Position numbers and translations under genes: made by a program. 64,000 nt of DNA from JANMDU01 sp031418715 (GTDB taxonomy: Bacteria; Pseudomonadota; Gammaproteobacteria; Burkholderiales; Burkholderiaceae_C). The stretch covers positions 186,001 to 250,000 of the forward strand of contig JANOJL010000045.1 in assembly GCA_031418715.1 (NCBI GenBank), given 5' to 3'. Every line of letters begins with the position of its first letter. Within the stretch, counting starts at the first letter, position 1. The notes beneath the pieces were generated by a model. That model was not told where the DNA came from and searched no databases. It worked only from the letters and a program-made list of their open reading frames with translations. Positions 15,836 to 24,607 of this stretch are shown here, piece after piece.

Positions 15836-18646
15836 GTGAGCAACCCACCCGTTCAACGTCCCGCTAACCATGCCGCGCTTGCACGGCAAGCACGTGCCGT
15901 GTTTGTGGAGCAGGCCGTCAAGTTGTTAACCGAAATGTCCGCAGCCATCGGCACACGGTTGTCCACTCTGTTTGAGCAGTCAACCAATGCGCGCGAGGCG
16001 CAAGACCGACGCGACGCAATGGTGGCTTTTCAGCAAGGCCAGATCAAATGGCTCGAAGGCACAGACAAAGCTTGGAAAAACGTCTCCCAAACCGATCTCT
16101 CCGTCTCGAATACGCGCTTGCCTGCTCTCAATCTGGAGCTGATTGGCAACGAGGTGGTGGAGAGCAAAATTCTCTCCTCGCGCTTGGCCATGCGCATGCT
16201 GGACAAATCCGGCTCAGAGTTCAGCGATCTGCAAGTGCGGATGCGCATGCTAGATGGCAAAGACGAGCTGGACAAAACCGATATTTTGCGCCCCGAAAGC
16301 TGCGCGCAAACCTTGTTGGAGCAATGGCTCTCGGCAGGCTTGTCTCAAGAGGGCTGGTTGGCGGTGCAAGATGTGATTCAGCATGCCTTGGGCGACCAGA
16401 TCGTCAAGGCCTACAAAGCCACTAATGAATTTCTCATCGCGCAGGGTGTGATGAAAGAGATTGATCTGCGCTCCAATCTCAAGCGCTCGCCCAATTCGGC
16501 GAAAGTGCCTGGTGCGCCTGAGCCTGTAGCGAGTCAACCCGGCGGCTTGCCCAACTCTCAAACTGCATCACTTGCTGGCAACAACCCCTACAGCCAAACC
16601 AGCTTCAGCGGTGCAACCGGTTACGGCTTCACCAGCTTTGGTCAAGAGCAGCGGCCGATGCCCAGCAGCATGGGCGCGATGAGTCGTGCTGGCAATGCAT
16701 CAAGCCAAATCGCTGAACATGTGGCTAAGTTACGCGCTCAAGCTGCGCAATTTGCTGTGCAGCAAGCTGCTGCCCAACAGGCGGCCATGCAAAACATGGG
16801 CAGTGGTTTCAGCGGCTTCACGTCTGGCGGCATGCCCGTTGGCGCCACCGGATCAAGCGGTATGAGCACAGGCGGTGGCGATTACTACGGCGAAGGCGCC
16901 TCTTCTGCCATGGGCAAACCAGGAGGGCGCGGCGCTGGGTCGGCTGGCCAAATGGGTAGAGATGCAGGCCATTCAGGCGGCGGCTCGCCAGCACGCGCGG
17001 GGCGCGCTGCTGTGGCCAATTACATGGCCGAAGCCGCTGCCGAAGAAACCCGCATGCAAACCGCCGCCACGCCGCTGGCGCGTGCGCGCATGCGCGCGCA
17101 AGGCGTGATGGGACAACTCAAAAACATGCTGGTGCAGCGTGTGGCTGGCTTTGAAGATACTCGCGGCCCACAGATGTCGCCCCAATTAGCTGCAGCCATG
17201 GTGCAACGCCCCGCCGTGCGCACCCCTGGCTACCAGCGTACCCAGCAAGGCGGCGCAAATGCTGCAACGCAACAAGGCCAAGCAGGTATGGCCATGATGC
17301 AAGCGCCAGTTTACGCTGGCGTGAGTGCGCAAATCATTGAAGGCATGCAGCCCGCGCAGGTCAATAACGCGCTGCGTGAGCAAACTAAAGAGCTGAAGAA
17401 AGCGGCAGACAGCGACACCGAAAAAGCCACCATTGAAATCGTGGCTCTGATGTTTCAAAGCATTTTGGCGGAAGAGCGTATCCCCACGGGTGTTCGCGTG
17501 TGGTTTGCACGCTTGCAAATGCCAGTGTTGCGTCTGGCGCTGTCGGAAGCAGAATTTTTTGGCAGCATGCAGCATCCTGCACGCCGCCTGATTGACCGCA
17601 TGGGCTCATGCGTACTCGGGTTTGATGCGAACGTCGGTAGCGTTGAGCTAGAAGCCGAAATCAAACGCATCGTGCAAACGATTGAGCAGTATCCCGAAAC
17701 CGGGCGGCGTGTGTTTCAGCTGGTGTTTGATGAATTTGAAAAATTCCTCACTAAATTCCTCACCGAGGGCGCTGCAACGGCCAAGATTGTCTCTCTTGCC
17801 CAGCAAGTGGAGCAAAAAGAAACCGCCGCCATTCAATTCACGATTGAGCTGCGCAAGATGTTGGGCAATTTGCCCATGCGCGATGAAATTCGAGAATTCC
17901 TATTCAAGATCTGGGCAGAAGTGCTCGCTGTAGGTTCAATGAAGAATGGCCCGCAGCATGAGCTGACGCTAGGTCTCAAGCAAGTGGCGGCCGATCTGCT
18001 GTGGGCAGCGAGCGCCAAGCCCAGCCGTGCCGAGCGAGCCAAAGTCATTGCTGATTTGCCTGATTTGCTCAAGCGCCTGCGCGCTGGTATGAGCATGCTG
18101 GGTATCAGTGCCAAGGCCCAAGATGAGCACATCAAGAGCTTGAGCGACACCCTCGCCGAAGCCTTCACAAGCAAAGCTGCTGCGATGGATCAAAGCCAAG
18201 TGGCCGAGGTTGCGCAACGCATCAGGCATTTGGAAGATTTCGTCTCCGAAGAGGATGTCGGCGATCTGCCGCTGGATGCGGAGAGCATTGAGTTGATGCT
18301 AGGCATTGACATGACGGGTGTGGAGATCATCAGCGAAGGTGGCAGTGAGCCCACGCAGGCAATGCGCGCTTGGGCGATGGAACTCGATCGCGGAAGCTGG
18401 TTCCACCTGGATCACAAAGGCAAGATGGTACGCGTGCAGTATTCATGGCGCAGCAAGCGCGGTCAGCTCTTTCTCTTTGCCGATGCGGCAGGGCTCACGT
18501 ATCTGTTTCAGATCAAACGCCTTGCCGCGTATTTGCAGGCGGGCCTCATGGCGCCCGTGGAAGACGAAACCCTCACCGTGCGCGCCACGCGCGCTGCGCT
18601 CACCAAGCTCGATGCGCAGCCTGATCGCTTACTCACAGTGAGTTAG
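15836..18646 (+). CDS. DUF1631-family protein
   Basis: A 936-residue cytosolic protein starting at GTG. It has the composition and length of the DUF1631 family, a poorly studied proteobacterial family sometimes wrongly named thymidine phosphorylase. The N-terminal about 210 residues are helical (ARQARAVFVEQAVKLLTEM). Residues about 215-430 are low-complexity (Gly, Ser, Met, Gln, Ala). The helical conserved core resumes at about 480-850 and a small beta-rich domain lies at the end (GSWFHLDHKGKMVRVQYSW, similar in style to PilZ-like or DUF1631 C-terminal domains). Function is unknown; a cyclic-di-GMP link has been suggested by domain style only. It is monocistronic, with a repeat element just after the stop. 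Confidence 0.85.
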   Translation: MSNPPVQRPANHAALARQARAVFVEQAVKLLTEMSAAIGTRLSTLFEQSTNAREAQDRRDAMVAFQQGQIKWLEGTDKAWKNVSQTDLSVSNTRLPALNLELIGNEVVESKILSSRLAMRMLDKSGSEFSDLQVRMRMLDGKDELDKTDILRPESCAQTLLEQWLSAGLSQEGWLAVQDVIQHALGDQIVKAYKATNEFLIAQGVMKEIDLRSNLKRSPNSAKVPGAPEPVASQPGGLPNSQTASLAGNNPYSQTSFSGATGYGFTSFGQEQRPMPSSMGAMSRAGNASSQIAEHVAKLRAQAAQFAVQQAAAQQAAMQNMGSGFSGFTSGGMPVGATGSSGMSTGGGDYYGEGASSAMGKPGGRGAGSAGQMGRDAGHSGGGSPARAGRAAVANYMAEAAAEETRMQTAATPLARARMRAQGVMGQLKNMLVQRVAGFEDTRGPQMSPQLAAAMVQRPAVRTPGYQRTQQGGANAATQQGQAGMAMMQAPVYAGVSAQIIEGMQPAQVNNALREQTKELKKAADSDTEKATIEIVALMFQSILAEERIPTGVRVWFARLQMPVLRLALSEAEFFGSMQHPARRLIDRMGSCVLGFDANVGSVELEAEIKRIVQTIEQYPETGRRVFQLVFDEFEKFLTKFLTEGAATAKIVSLAQQVEQKETAAIQFTIELRKMLGNLPMRDEIREFLFKIWAEVLAVGSMKNGPQHELTLGLKQVAADLLWAASAKPSRAERAKVIADLPDLLKRLRAGMSMLGISAKAQDEHIKSLSDTLAEAFTSKAAAMDQSQVAEVAQRIRHLEDFVSEEDVGDLPLDAESIELMLGIDMTGVEIISEGGSEPTQAMRAWAMELDRGSWFHLDHKGKMVRVQYSWRSKRGQLFLFADAAGLTYLFQIKRLAAYLQAGLMAPVEDETLTVRATRAALTKLDAQPDRLLTVS

Positions 18647-18653
18647 TCTCTTG

Positions 18654-18724
18654 GTATGCTATTTATTTAATAGCATGCTATGTAGCTTTTATAACGGCAA
18701 ACAACCCAAAAAGCTTGAAAATCC
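18654..18724 (-). repeat. Interspersed palindromic element, copy 4
   Basis: On the minus strand it reads TTGGGTTGTTTGCCGTTATA, then AAAGC...GCATGCTATTAAAT and AAATAGCATACC. It separates the DUF1631 gene from the small membrane-protein gene and may act as a hairpin for both. Confidence 0.85.
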
Positions 18725-18865
18725 TTATTTGGATGATTTGTCATTCGATGCGGAATCAGCGCGCGGCGGCAACTCACCTTTCTTGCGCCCTGAAAACATC
18801 GTCCACCACACGATCAGTACCAGCAGTAACAAGGCGCCCAGCGCTTCAAGCAAAATAAGCCCCAT
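18725..18865 (-). CDS. 46-residue single-pass membrane protein
   Basis: A short gene: MGLILLEALGALLLLVLIVW, then a WTMFSGRKKG boundary and a charged Ser/Asp/Lys tail ending in TAA at 18725-18727. One membrane helix (about residues 3-24) with a positively charged cytoplasmic side is clear. The ribosome site is good (GGAGA a few bases before ATG). It is divergent from mltA and the two ATGs overlap as CATG, so either mltA starts further downstream or their translation starts collide. I know no function; similar tiny proteins with a helix plus a GRKKGE-type tail occur in Burkholderiales. Confidence 0.65.
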   Translation of the reverse strand: MGLILLEALGALLLLVLIVWWTMFSGRKKGELPPRADSASNDKSSK

Positions 18866-20075
18866 GAGAATTCTCCATTGGCCTCTGCGCCCCAGCGTCA
18901 TGCTGTGCTTTCAGGCATTCACACTAAGCATTTTAGGAATGCTGGCTGCTTGCAGCTCACCGCCGCCTGCAAACCCACAAACCGAGCAAGGGCTGCCGCC
19001 GATGGTTCAGCCCGCGCCTGCGCCGATACCTGTGCCACAACCCACGCCACGCGCATCTGACGAGTCCGCTCCGAGCGCTGCGCCTATCGTGCAAGGCAAA
19101 AGCCGCTGGCAGCCCGTGCGCTGGGCAGATCTGCCAGGCTGGGAGAACGATGCGCTGCACGAAGCTTGGAATGCTTGGATTCGCTCCTGCGAACGCCCTG
19201 TGCCGCCGTGGACGGCTTTGTGCCCCGAGATTCGCCGCCTCTCCATTGCCGATGGCGCGCAACAGCGCGCTTGGATGCGCGAGCGGCTTCAGCCTTATCG
19301 CATTGAGCCTCTATCGGGAATGACAGATGGCCTACTCACTGGCTATTACGAGCCCGTGCTAGATGCGAACCGCCGTGCCAGCGCACAGCAAAAAGTGCCG
19401 CTGTGGCAGCCTCCCGCCAATTTAACGCAACGCAAGCCTTGGTTCAGCCGCCAAGAAATTGACACGCTGCCCGAAGCGCAGGCCGCTCTGCGTGGGCGCG
19501 AGATCGCTTATTTGGCGGATCCGATTGACGCGCTGATTTTGCAAATTCAAGGCTCAGGCCGCTTGCGCATCACCGAGCCCGACGGCACAGAGCGCTTGGT
19601 GCGCCTGGCCTTTGCCGCAACCAACGATCAACCCTACCGCTCAGTGGGCCGCTGGCTTCTGGATCAAAGCCTGATCCGTGATGCTTCGTGGCCGGGCATC
19701 AAAGCTTGGATTGCAGCCAACCCACAGCGCGTACAAGAGATGCTCTGGAGCAACCCACGCATGGTGTTTTTCCGTGAAGAAGCGATTGATCCGGCGTTTG
19801 CCGCGCAAGGACCACGCGGCGCGCAAGGCGTGCCGCTCACCTATGGCCGCTCGATTGCCGTGGATCGCGACAGCATTCCGCTGGGCACGCCTGTTTGGCT
19901 GCAAACGCGCGGTGATGCGCTCAACACGCAACGTTTGGTCATCGCACAAGATGTGGGCAGTGCAATTTTGGGTGCGGTGCGGGCAGACTATTACGCAGGC
20001 TCAGGTGATGCAGCAGGCGAGATGGCAGGGCGGCTCAAGCAGGGCTTGCAACTCTGGGTTTTTTGGCCAAAATAA
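18864..20075 (+). CDS. mltA: Membrane-bound lytic murein transglycosylase A
   Basis: A 403-residue lipoprotein (signal peptide ending LGMLAACSS, so the lipobox Cys lies about residue 31). It cleaves the MurNAc-GlcNAc bond of peptidoglycan, producing 1,6-anhydro ends, and acts at the inner face of the outer membrane. MltA features are GLLTGYYEPVL, IDALILQIQGSGRL and the C-terminal 3D domain with the catalytic-Asp region RLVIAQDVGSAI and DYYAGSGD. A Pro-rich linker follows the signal peptide. The start is uncertain: ATG at 18864 or ATG at 18900, neither with a good ribosome site; the second leaves room for the divergent small gene. Longer upstream frame is not supported. Confidence 0.93.
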   Translation: MRILHWPLRPSVMLCFQAFTLSILGMLAACSSPPPANPQTEQGLPPMVQPAPAPIPVPQPTPRASDESAPSAAPIVQGKSRWQPVRWADLPGWENDALHEAWNAWIRSCERPVPPWTALCPEIRRLSIADGAQQRAWMRERLQPYRIEPLSGMTDGLLTGYYEPVLDANRRASAQQKVPLWQPPANLTQRKPWFSRQEIDTLPEAQAALRGREIAYLADPIDALILQIQGSGRLRITEPDGTERLVRLAFAATNDQPYRSVGRWLLDQSLIRDASWPGIKAWIAANPQRVQEMLWSNPRMVFFREEAIDPAFAAQGPRGAQGVPLTYGRSIAVDRDSIPLGTPVWLQTRGDALNTQRLVIAQDVGSAILGAVRADYYAGSGDAAGEMAGRLKQGLQLWVFWPK

Positions 20076-20140
20076 TAGCAAATCTGGGATCTTGCCGACA
20101 AGAAATCGACGCAGTGTGCTACATATTTTATAGCAAACTA
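20076..20140 (+). repeat. Interspersed palindromic element, copy 5
   Basis: CTTGCCGACAAGAAATCGAC, then GCAGTGTGCTACA...TTTTATAGCAAAC follow the repeat order. The right half encodes the start of the next lipoprotein. Confidence 0.65.
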
Positions 20141-20470
20141 ATTCTGATCGTCTCTGTTATTGCATTACTGGCCGCATGTGCCAACACCAGCAATAACGAG
20201 CCGCCCGCCCAGCGCTACCGCTGCGAGATGAGCATCGAATTCAGCGCTCGCTACTCTGGCGAATCTGTGGCGCTAGACACGACGCGCGGCTATGAAATGC
20301 TCTTTCGTGATGCCAAGCCACAAACAACAAGTGCGGCCAACTCACCTAAGCCCAACGAATACCGCAACTCACGCATGAGCATTGAATTTCAGCTCGGCAA
20401 AGATGGCGATGAGGCCTTATTGCGCTATCCGCTGCTCCCGCTCGTGGTGCGTTGCGTGAAAGATTATTAA
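20114..20470 (+). CDS. Small lipoprotein of unknown function
   Basis: A 118-residue protein if started at GTG 20114. The signal peptide LILIVSVIALLAAC with lipobox LAAC predicts a lipoprotein; the mature part is about 95 residues with two more cysteines (YRCEMS and VVRCVKDY) that could form a disulfide bond. No family was recognised. The MltA gene ends 38 bp upstream. The start region lies in a repeat element, so the n-region of the signal peptide (VCYIFYSK) is repeat-derived, and no normal ribosome site is visible. Starts at TTG 20063 or elsewhere cannot be ruled out. Confidence 0.6.
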   Translation: MCYIFYSKLILIVSVIALLAACANTSNNEPPAQRYRCEMSIEFSARYSGESVALDTTRGYEMLFRDAKPQTTSAANSPKPNEYRNSRMSIEFQLGKDGDEALLRYPLLPLVVRCVKDY

Positions 20471-20602
20471 ATTCGCTATTTATTGCTCAGAATGGCACTT
20501 TGAACAAATATTGTTGCTAATTAGTAGCGATTCCGAGCGATAAAAGAAAACACTGCGCCAGCAATTCAGCCTACACTTTGCGGCAGCTAGGAGACAAGCC
20601 GA

Positions 20603-23600
20603 ATGAATGCACCGCTACCCGAACACATCCGCAAAGCGCTAGAGACCGTCACGCTCGACGATAAATATTCTCTCGACTATGGCCGTGCCTTCATGAGCGG
20701 CGTGCAGGCCCTGGTCAAGCTGCCGATGCTCCAGCGCTTGCGCGATCAGCAAAATGGCAAAAACACCGCAGGCTTCATCAGCGGCTATCGCGGCTCACCG
20801 CTCGGCGGCTATGACCAAGCGCTGTGGAAAGCCAAAAAGTATCTGCAAGAAAAACACATTGTTTTTCAACCTGGCGTGAACGAAGAGCTGGCCGCCACCG
20901 CACTGTGGGGTACACAGCAACTTGGCTTTGCCCCGCCAGGCTCTAACAAATACGATGGCGTATTTGGCATTTGGTATGGCAAAGGCCCAGGCGTGGATCG
21001 TTGCTCCGATGTGTTCAAACATGCCAACATGGCCGGCACCACGCCTCTGGGCGGCGTGATCGCAGTCGCAGGCGATGATCATGTCGCCAAGAGCTCCACC
21101 GCTGCGCATCAGAGCGATCATATTTTCAAAGCTTGTGGCCTACCCGTCTTCTTCCCCACCGATGTGCAAGACATTTTGGATCTCGGTCTGCATGCGTTTG
21201 CGATGAGCCGTTACGCCGGCGTGTGGGCGGGCATGAAGACGATTCAAGAGATTGTCGAATCGTCGATGAGCACGCGGGTCGATCCGGATCGCGTCAAGAT
21301 CATCATGCCCACCGATTTTGAAATGCCCCCCGGTGGCTTACATATTCGCTGGCCCGATGCCGCGCTTGAGCAAGAGCAGCGTTTGTTTGATTTCAAATGG
21401 TATGCGGCGCTGGCATATATCCGTGCGAATCGCTTGAATCACAACGTGATTGAAGGTAAAAATGATCGCTTGGGGCTGATCGCTAGCGGCAAGGCTTATA
21501 ACGATTTGCGCCAAGCGCTGGTCGATCTGGGGCTGGATACCGAGACATGCCAGCGCCTAGGAATTCGCGTGCACAAAGTCGCCGTGGTCTGGCCACTGGA
21601 AGCGCAGATCACGCGTGAATTTGCCACCGGACTCAAAGAAATTTTAGTGGTGGAAGAAAAGCGCCAAGTCATTGAATATCAGCTCAAAGAAGAGCTGTAC
21701 AACTGGCGCAGTGATGTGCGCCCCGTGGTCCTCGGCAAGTTTGACGACACCGGCGAAGGTGGCGAGTGGAGCATGCCCAATCCAACGGCCAACACGCTCT
21801 TGCGTGCGAATGCTGATCTATCGCCAGCTCTCATTGCAAAAGCTGTCGCAGCGCGTGTGAAAAAGCTTGGAGTAGATGCAGACACGCTCGCTCGCATTGA
21901 GTCACGCTTGGCGATCATCGAAGCCAAAGAGCGCTCCTTGCTCACAGTAGATTTGAAAGCCGACCGCACGCCGTGGTTTTGCTCCGGCTGCCCACACAAC
22001 ACCTCCACCAAAGTGCCAGAGGGCTCACGGGCGATGGCTGGCATTGGCTGCCACTACATGGCGCTCTGGATGGATCGCGCCACCACCGGCTTCACGCAAA
22101 TGGGCGGCGAAGGCGTGCCTTGGGTTGGCCAACAGCCGTTTACCAACGAATCGCATATCTTCGCCAATTTGGGCGATGGCACCTATTTTCACAGCGGCAT
22201 GCTCGCGATCCGCCAAGCGATTGCAGCGGGTGTCAACATCACTTACAAAGTGCTTTACAACGATGCCGTAGCGATGACGGGCGGGCAGCAAATTGGCGAG
22301 CGACCCGAGGGGCATTCGGTTATTCAAATTGCCCACTCTTTAACTGCTGAAGGTGTCACAAGGCTCATCGTCGTCACGGATGAACCTGAAAAGTATGCTG
22401 CTGCGAAGTTACCCGCTGGAGTTGAAGTCAAACATCGCGATTTGCTTGATGACATTCAACGCGAATTCCGCGAAATCAAAGGCACCACAGCCATCATCTA
22501 CGACCAAACCTGCGCCACTGAAAAGCGCCGGCGCCGCAAGCGCGGCACGATGATTGATCCGAGCAAGCGTGTGCTCATCAATGAGCTGGTCTGCGAAGGT
22601 TGCGGCGATTGTGGTGTGCAATCCAACTGCATGAGCGTGGAGCCGCTCGAAACCGAATTTGGCCGCAAGCGCACAATCAACCAAAGCACTTGCAACAAAG
22701 ACTTTTCTTGTGTCAAAGGCTTCTGCCCCAGCTTTGTGACCGTCGAAGGCGAGCTCAAGAAGAAAGCCAAAACGGGGAAGACTAATCCGTTTGAATTGGG
22801 CGCTTTGCCCGAACCAACCATTGCACAGATCGCAAAAAACAACACTTGGGGCATCATCGTCGCAGGCGTGGGCGGCACGGGCGTGATCACGATTGGCCAG
22901 TTGCTCGGCATGGCCGCGCACATGGAAGGCAAAGGCATCGTCACGCAAGATGCTGCCGGCCTCGCTCAAAAAGGCGGCAACACTTGGAGCCATGTGCTCT
23001 TGGCCAACACGCAAGCCGACATCGCCACCACCCGCGTGGCCATGGCCAGCGCCGATTTGATCCTAGGCTGTGATCCGATGGTCGCGGCCAGCAAAGAAAC
23101 GATGGCGCGCATGCACGCCGGCCGCACGCATGTGGCACTCAACGCGCACGGCTCGCCCACGGCAGGCTTCGTACTCAACGGCAATTGGCAAAACCCTTCA
23201 GAGCGCTGCGCCGCGGCGATTGTGGAAACCGTGGGTGCGCAAGCTGTGGGCATGTTCAATGCCGATGCGGTCGCTTCCAAACTCATGGGCGACACGCTCT
23301 ACACCAACCCCATGATGCTCGGCTTCGCTTGGCAAAAAGGCTGGATTCCCTTGGAGAAAGCCTCGCTCATGCGTGCCATCGAGCTCAACGCCGTGGCGAT
23401 TGACAACAACAAAGCCGCCTTCGAATGGGGGCGCCGCGCCGCCCACGATTGGGCCAGCGTCGAGCAATTGCTAACGCCCGCGCAAACCATTGAATTCAAA
23501 AAGCGCGACACAGCGCAAGACATGCTTGCCAAGCGTGCTGAGTTCTTAACCAATTATCAAAATGCTGCCTACGCACAAGAGTACAAAGCCTTCGTAGAAA

Positions 23601-24142
23601 AGGTGAGCGCTGCTGGCAATGCGCAACTCACCGAGGCCGTCACCAAGTATCTCTTCAAGCTCATGGCCTACAAAGACGAATACGAAGTCGCCCGCCTGCA
23701 CACCGATACGGCTTTTCACGACAAGGTAAAAAACCTGTTTGAAGGCGAAGTCAAACTCTCATATCACCTTGCCCCGCCCCTGCTCGCCAAGAAAAACAGC
23801 AAAGGCGAACCGCAAAAACAAGCCTACGGCGCATGGATGCTCACCGCGTTCAAACTGCTCGCCAAAATGAAAGGCCTGCGCGGCACGGCCTTCGATATTT
23901 TCGGTAAAACAGAAGAGCGCAAGATGGAGCGTGCATTGATCGGCGAATACCGTGCGAGCATTGAAAAGCTTTTGCCTACTCTCAACGCCACTAACGCTGC
24001 AACGGCTGTAGAGATTGCCCGCATCCCCGAGCAAATCAAAGGCTTCGGTCATGTGAAAGAGCGCAACGTCGTTGCTGCGCGTGCGAAGTGGAGCAAGTTG
24101 GAAGAGGAGTTTGCATCTTCACCATTGGCTAAGGCTGCTTGA
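20603..24142 (+). CDS. Fused indolepyruvate ferredoxin oxidoreductase (IorA-IorB type)
   Basis: A 1179-residue cytosolic enzyme that oxidatively decarboxylates arylpyruvates (from aromatic amino acids) to acyl-CoA with ferredoxin as electron acceptor. The N-terminal pyrimidine-binding domain contains GFISGYRGSPLGGYD. The TPP domain contains the Cys motif FCSGCPHNTST and the GDGTYFHSG metal/TPP loop. The Fe-S region is CEGCGDCGVQSNC. The gamma domain starts at about residue 750 (VAGVGGTGVITIGQLL). This single-chain form, in contrast to the two-subunit archaeal enzyme, is widespread in proteobacteria. A ribosome site TAGGAG precedes the ATG. Monocistronic. Exact 2-oxoacid preference is inferred. 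Confidence 0.95.
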   Translation: MNAPLPEHIRKALETVTLDDKYSLDYGRAFMSGVQALVKLPMLQRLRDQQNGKNTAGFISGYRGSPLGGYDQALWKAKKYLQEKHIVFQPGVNEELAATALWGTQQLGFAPPGSNKYDGVFGIWYGKGPGVDRCSDVFKHANMAGTTPLGGVIAVAGDDHVAKSSTAAHQSDHIFKACGLPVFFPTDVQDILDLGLHAFAMSRYAGVWAGMKTIQEIVESSMSTRVDPDRVKIIMPTDFEMPPGGLHIRWPDAALEQEQRLFDFKWYAALAYIRANRLNHNVIEGKNDRLGLIASGKAYNDLRQALVDLGLDTETCQRLGIRVHKVAVVWPLEAQITREFATGLKEILVVEEKRQVIEYQLKEELYNWRSDVRPVVLGKFDDTGEGGEWSMPNPTANTLLRANADLSPALIAKAVAARVKKLGVDADTLARIESRLAIIEAKERSLLTVDLKADRTPWFCSGCPHNTSTKVPEGSRAMAGIGCHYMALWMDRATTGFTQMGGEGVPWVGQQPFTNESHIFANLGDGTYFHSGMLAIRQAIAAGVNITYKVLYNDAVAMTGGQQIGERPEGHSVIQIAHSLTAEGVTRLIVVTDEPEKYAAAKLPAGVEVKHRDLLDDIQREFREIKGTTAIIYDQTCATEKRRRRKRGTMIDPSKRVLINELVCEGCGDCGVQSNCMSVEPLETEFGRKRTINQSTCNKDFSCVKGFCPSFVTVEGELKKKAKTGKTNPFELGALPEPTIAQIAKNNTWGIIVAGVGGTGVITIGQLLGMAAHMEGKGIVTQDAAGLAQKGGNTWSHVLLANTQADIATTRVAMASADLILGCDPMVAASKETMARMHAGRTHVALNAHGSPTAGFVLNGNWQNPSERCAAAIVETVGAQAVGMFNADAVASKLMGDTLYTNPMMLGFAWQKGWIPLEKASLMRAIELNAVAIDNNKAAFEWGRRAAHDWASVEQLLTPAQTIEFKKRDTAQDMLAKRAEFLTNYQNAAYAQEYKAFVEKVSAAGNAQLTEAVTKYLFKLMAYKDEYEVARLHTDTAFHDKVKNLFEGEVKLSYHLAPPLLAKKNSKGEPQKQAYGAWMLTAFKLLAKMKGLRGTAFDIFGKTEERKMERALIGEYRASIEKLLPTLNATNAATAVEIARIPEQIKGFGHVKERNVVAARAKWSKLEEEFASSPLAKAA

Positions 24143-24170
24143 TTGTTTGCCGCCCAATCGCTTCGCTCAA

Positions 24171-24242
24171 CCCGCTCGCCTGCCCCGTGACGTGCCCGAA
24201 AAAGCTGAGACCTTTCTTCGTGAGGCGCTCTGTGCCGCAAGC
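24171..24242 (+). repeat. Left arm of about 70-bp inverted repeat
   Basis: Starts CCCGCTCGCCTGCCCCGTGA and ends TGTGCCGCAAGC. The same words in the same order occur on the other strand of 24504-24573. Confidence 0.85.
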
Positions 24243-24503
24243 CACGAGCTCCCACCATTTGTAGCGATGATGATTTGGTAGGCCGCGCCCGACCAGCGAA
24301 GGGCTTCGTTTTTTCAGACCCATCGCGGAGCGGGTATAGGTGGTTGGCACGTTGTTTCTTGCTATTAAGTCAGTAGCACTACACGCAGATTCTATGCCGG
24401 TGACCTGTCTCTTTTGCTTTAAACTCGCTCGAAAAAGACAAGCGCTTTCTTCATCGAGCTCGGCCAGTCAAGCGCGGTTCGCCACAAAAGATCGCAGTTT
24501 GCA

Positions 24504-24573
24504 GCTTGCGGCACAGAACGGTCCAAGGAAAGCCGTCGGCTTTTTCGGGCACGTCACGGAGCGGGCGAGCGGG
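24504..24573 (-). repeat. Right arm of about 70-bp inverted repeat
   Basis: On the minus strand it begins CCCGCTCGCCCGCTCCGTGA, shares CGTGACGTGCCCGAAAAAGC with the left arm and ends TGTGCCGCAAGC. The middle about 20 bases are more diverged. Confidence 0.85.
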
Positions 24574-24607
24574 TCATGTCAAATAACGAGGGAGTAATAT
24601 GGCTTGC

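Larger units (their letters stand above)
24143..24607. other. 465-bp gene-free region with long inverted repeat
   Basis: The region between the oxidoreductase and the next minus-strand ORF is filled by two inverted arms (24171-24242 and 24504-24573) and their 260-bp spacer. Open frames in both arms translate to a shared FFGHVT-x-(R/Q)ASG string, as expected for a duplicated repeat, not two genes. A weak TTGCTATTAAGTCAGTAGCA palindrome lies at about 24359-24378. Confidence 0.7.

Noticed and set aside
20470..20540. Further copy of the interspersed repeat (TTGCTAATTAGTAGCG)
   Set aside because: Only the short palindrome matches; the CCGTTAT and TGCGCA parts are missing, so it was left out of the count.
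24340..24597. 85-residue frame across the right arm of the inverted repeat
   Set aside because: It shares the FFGHVT string with the frame in the left arm on the other strand, as expected of repeat DNA read both ways.
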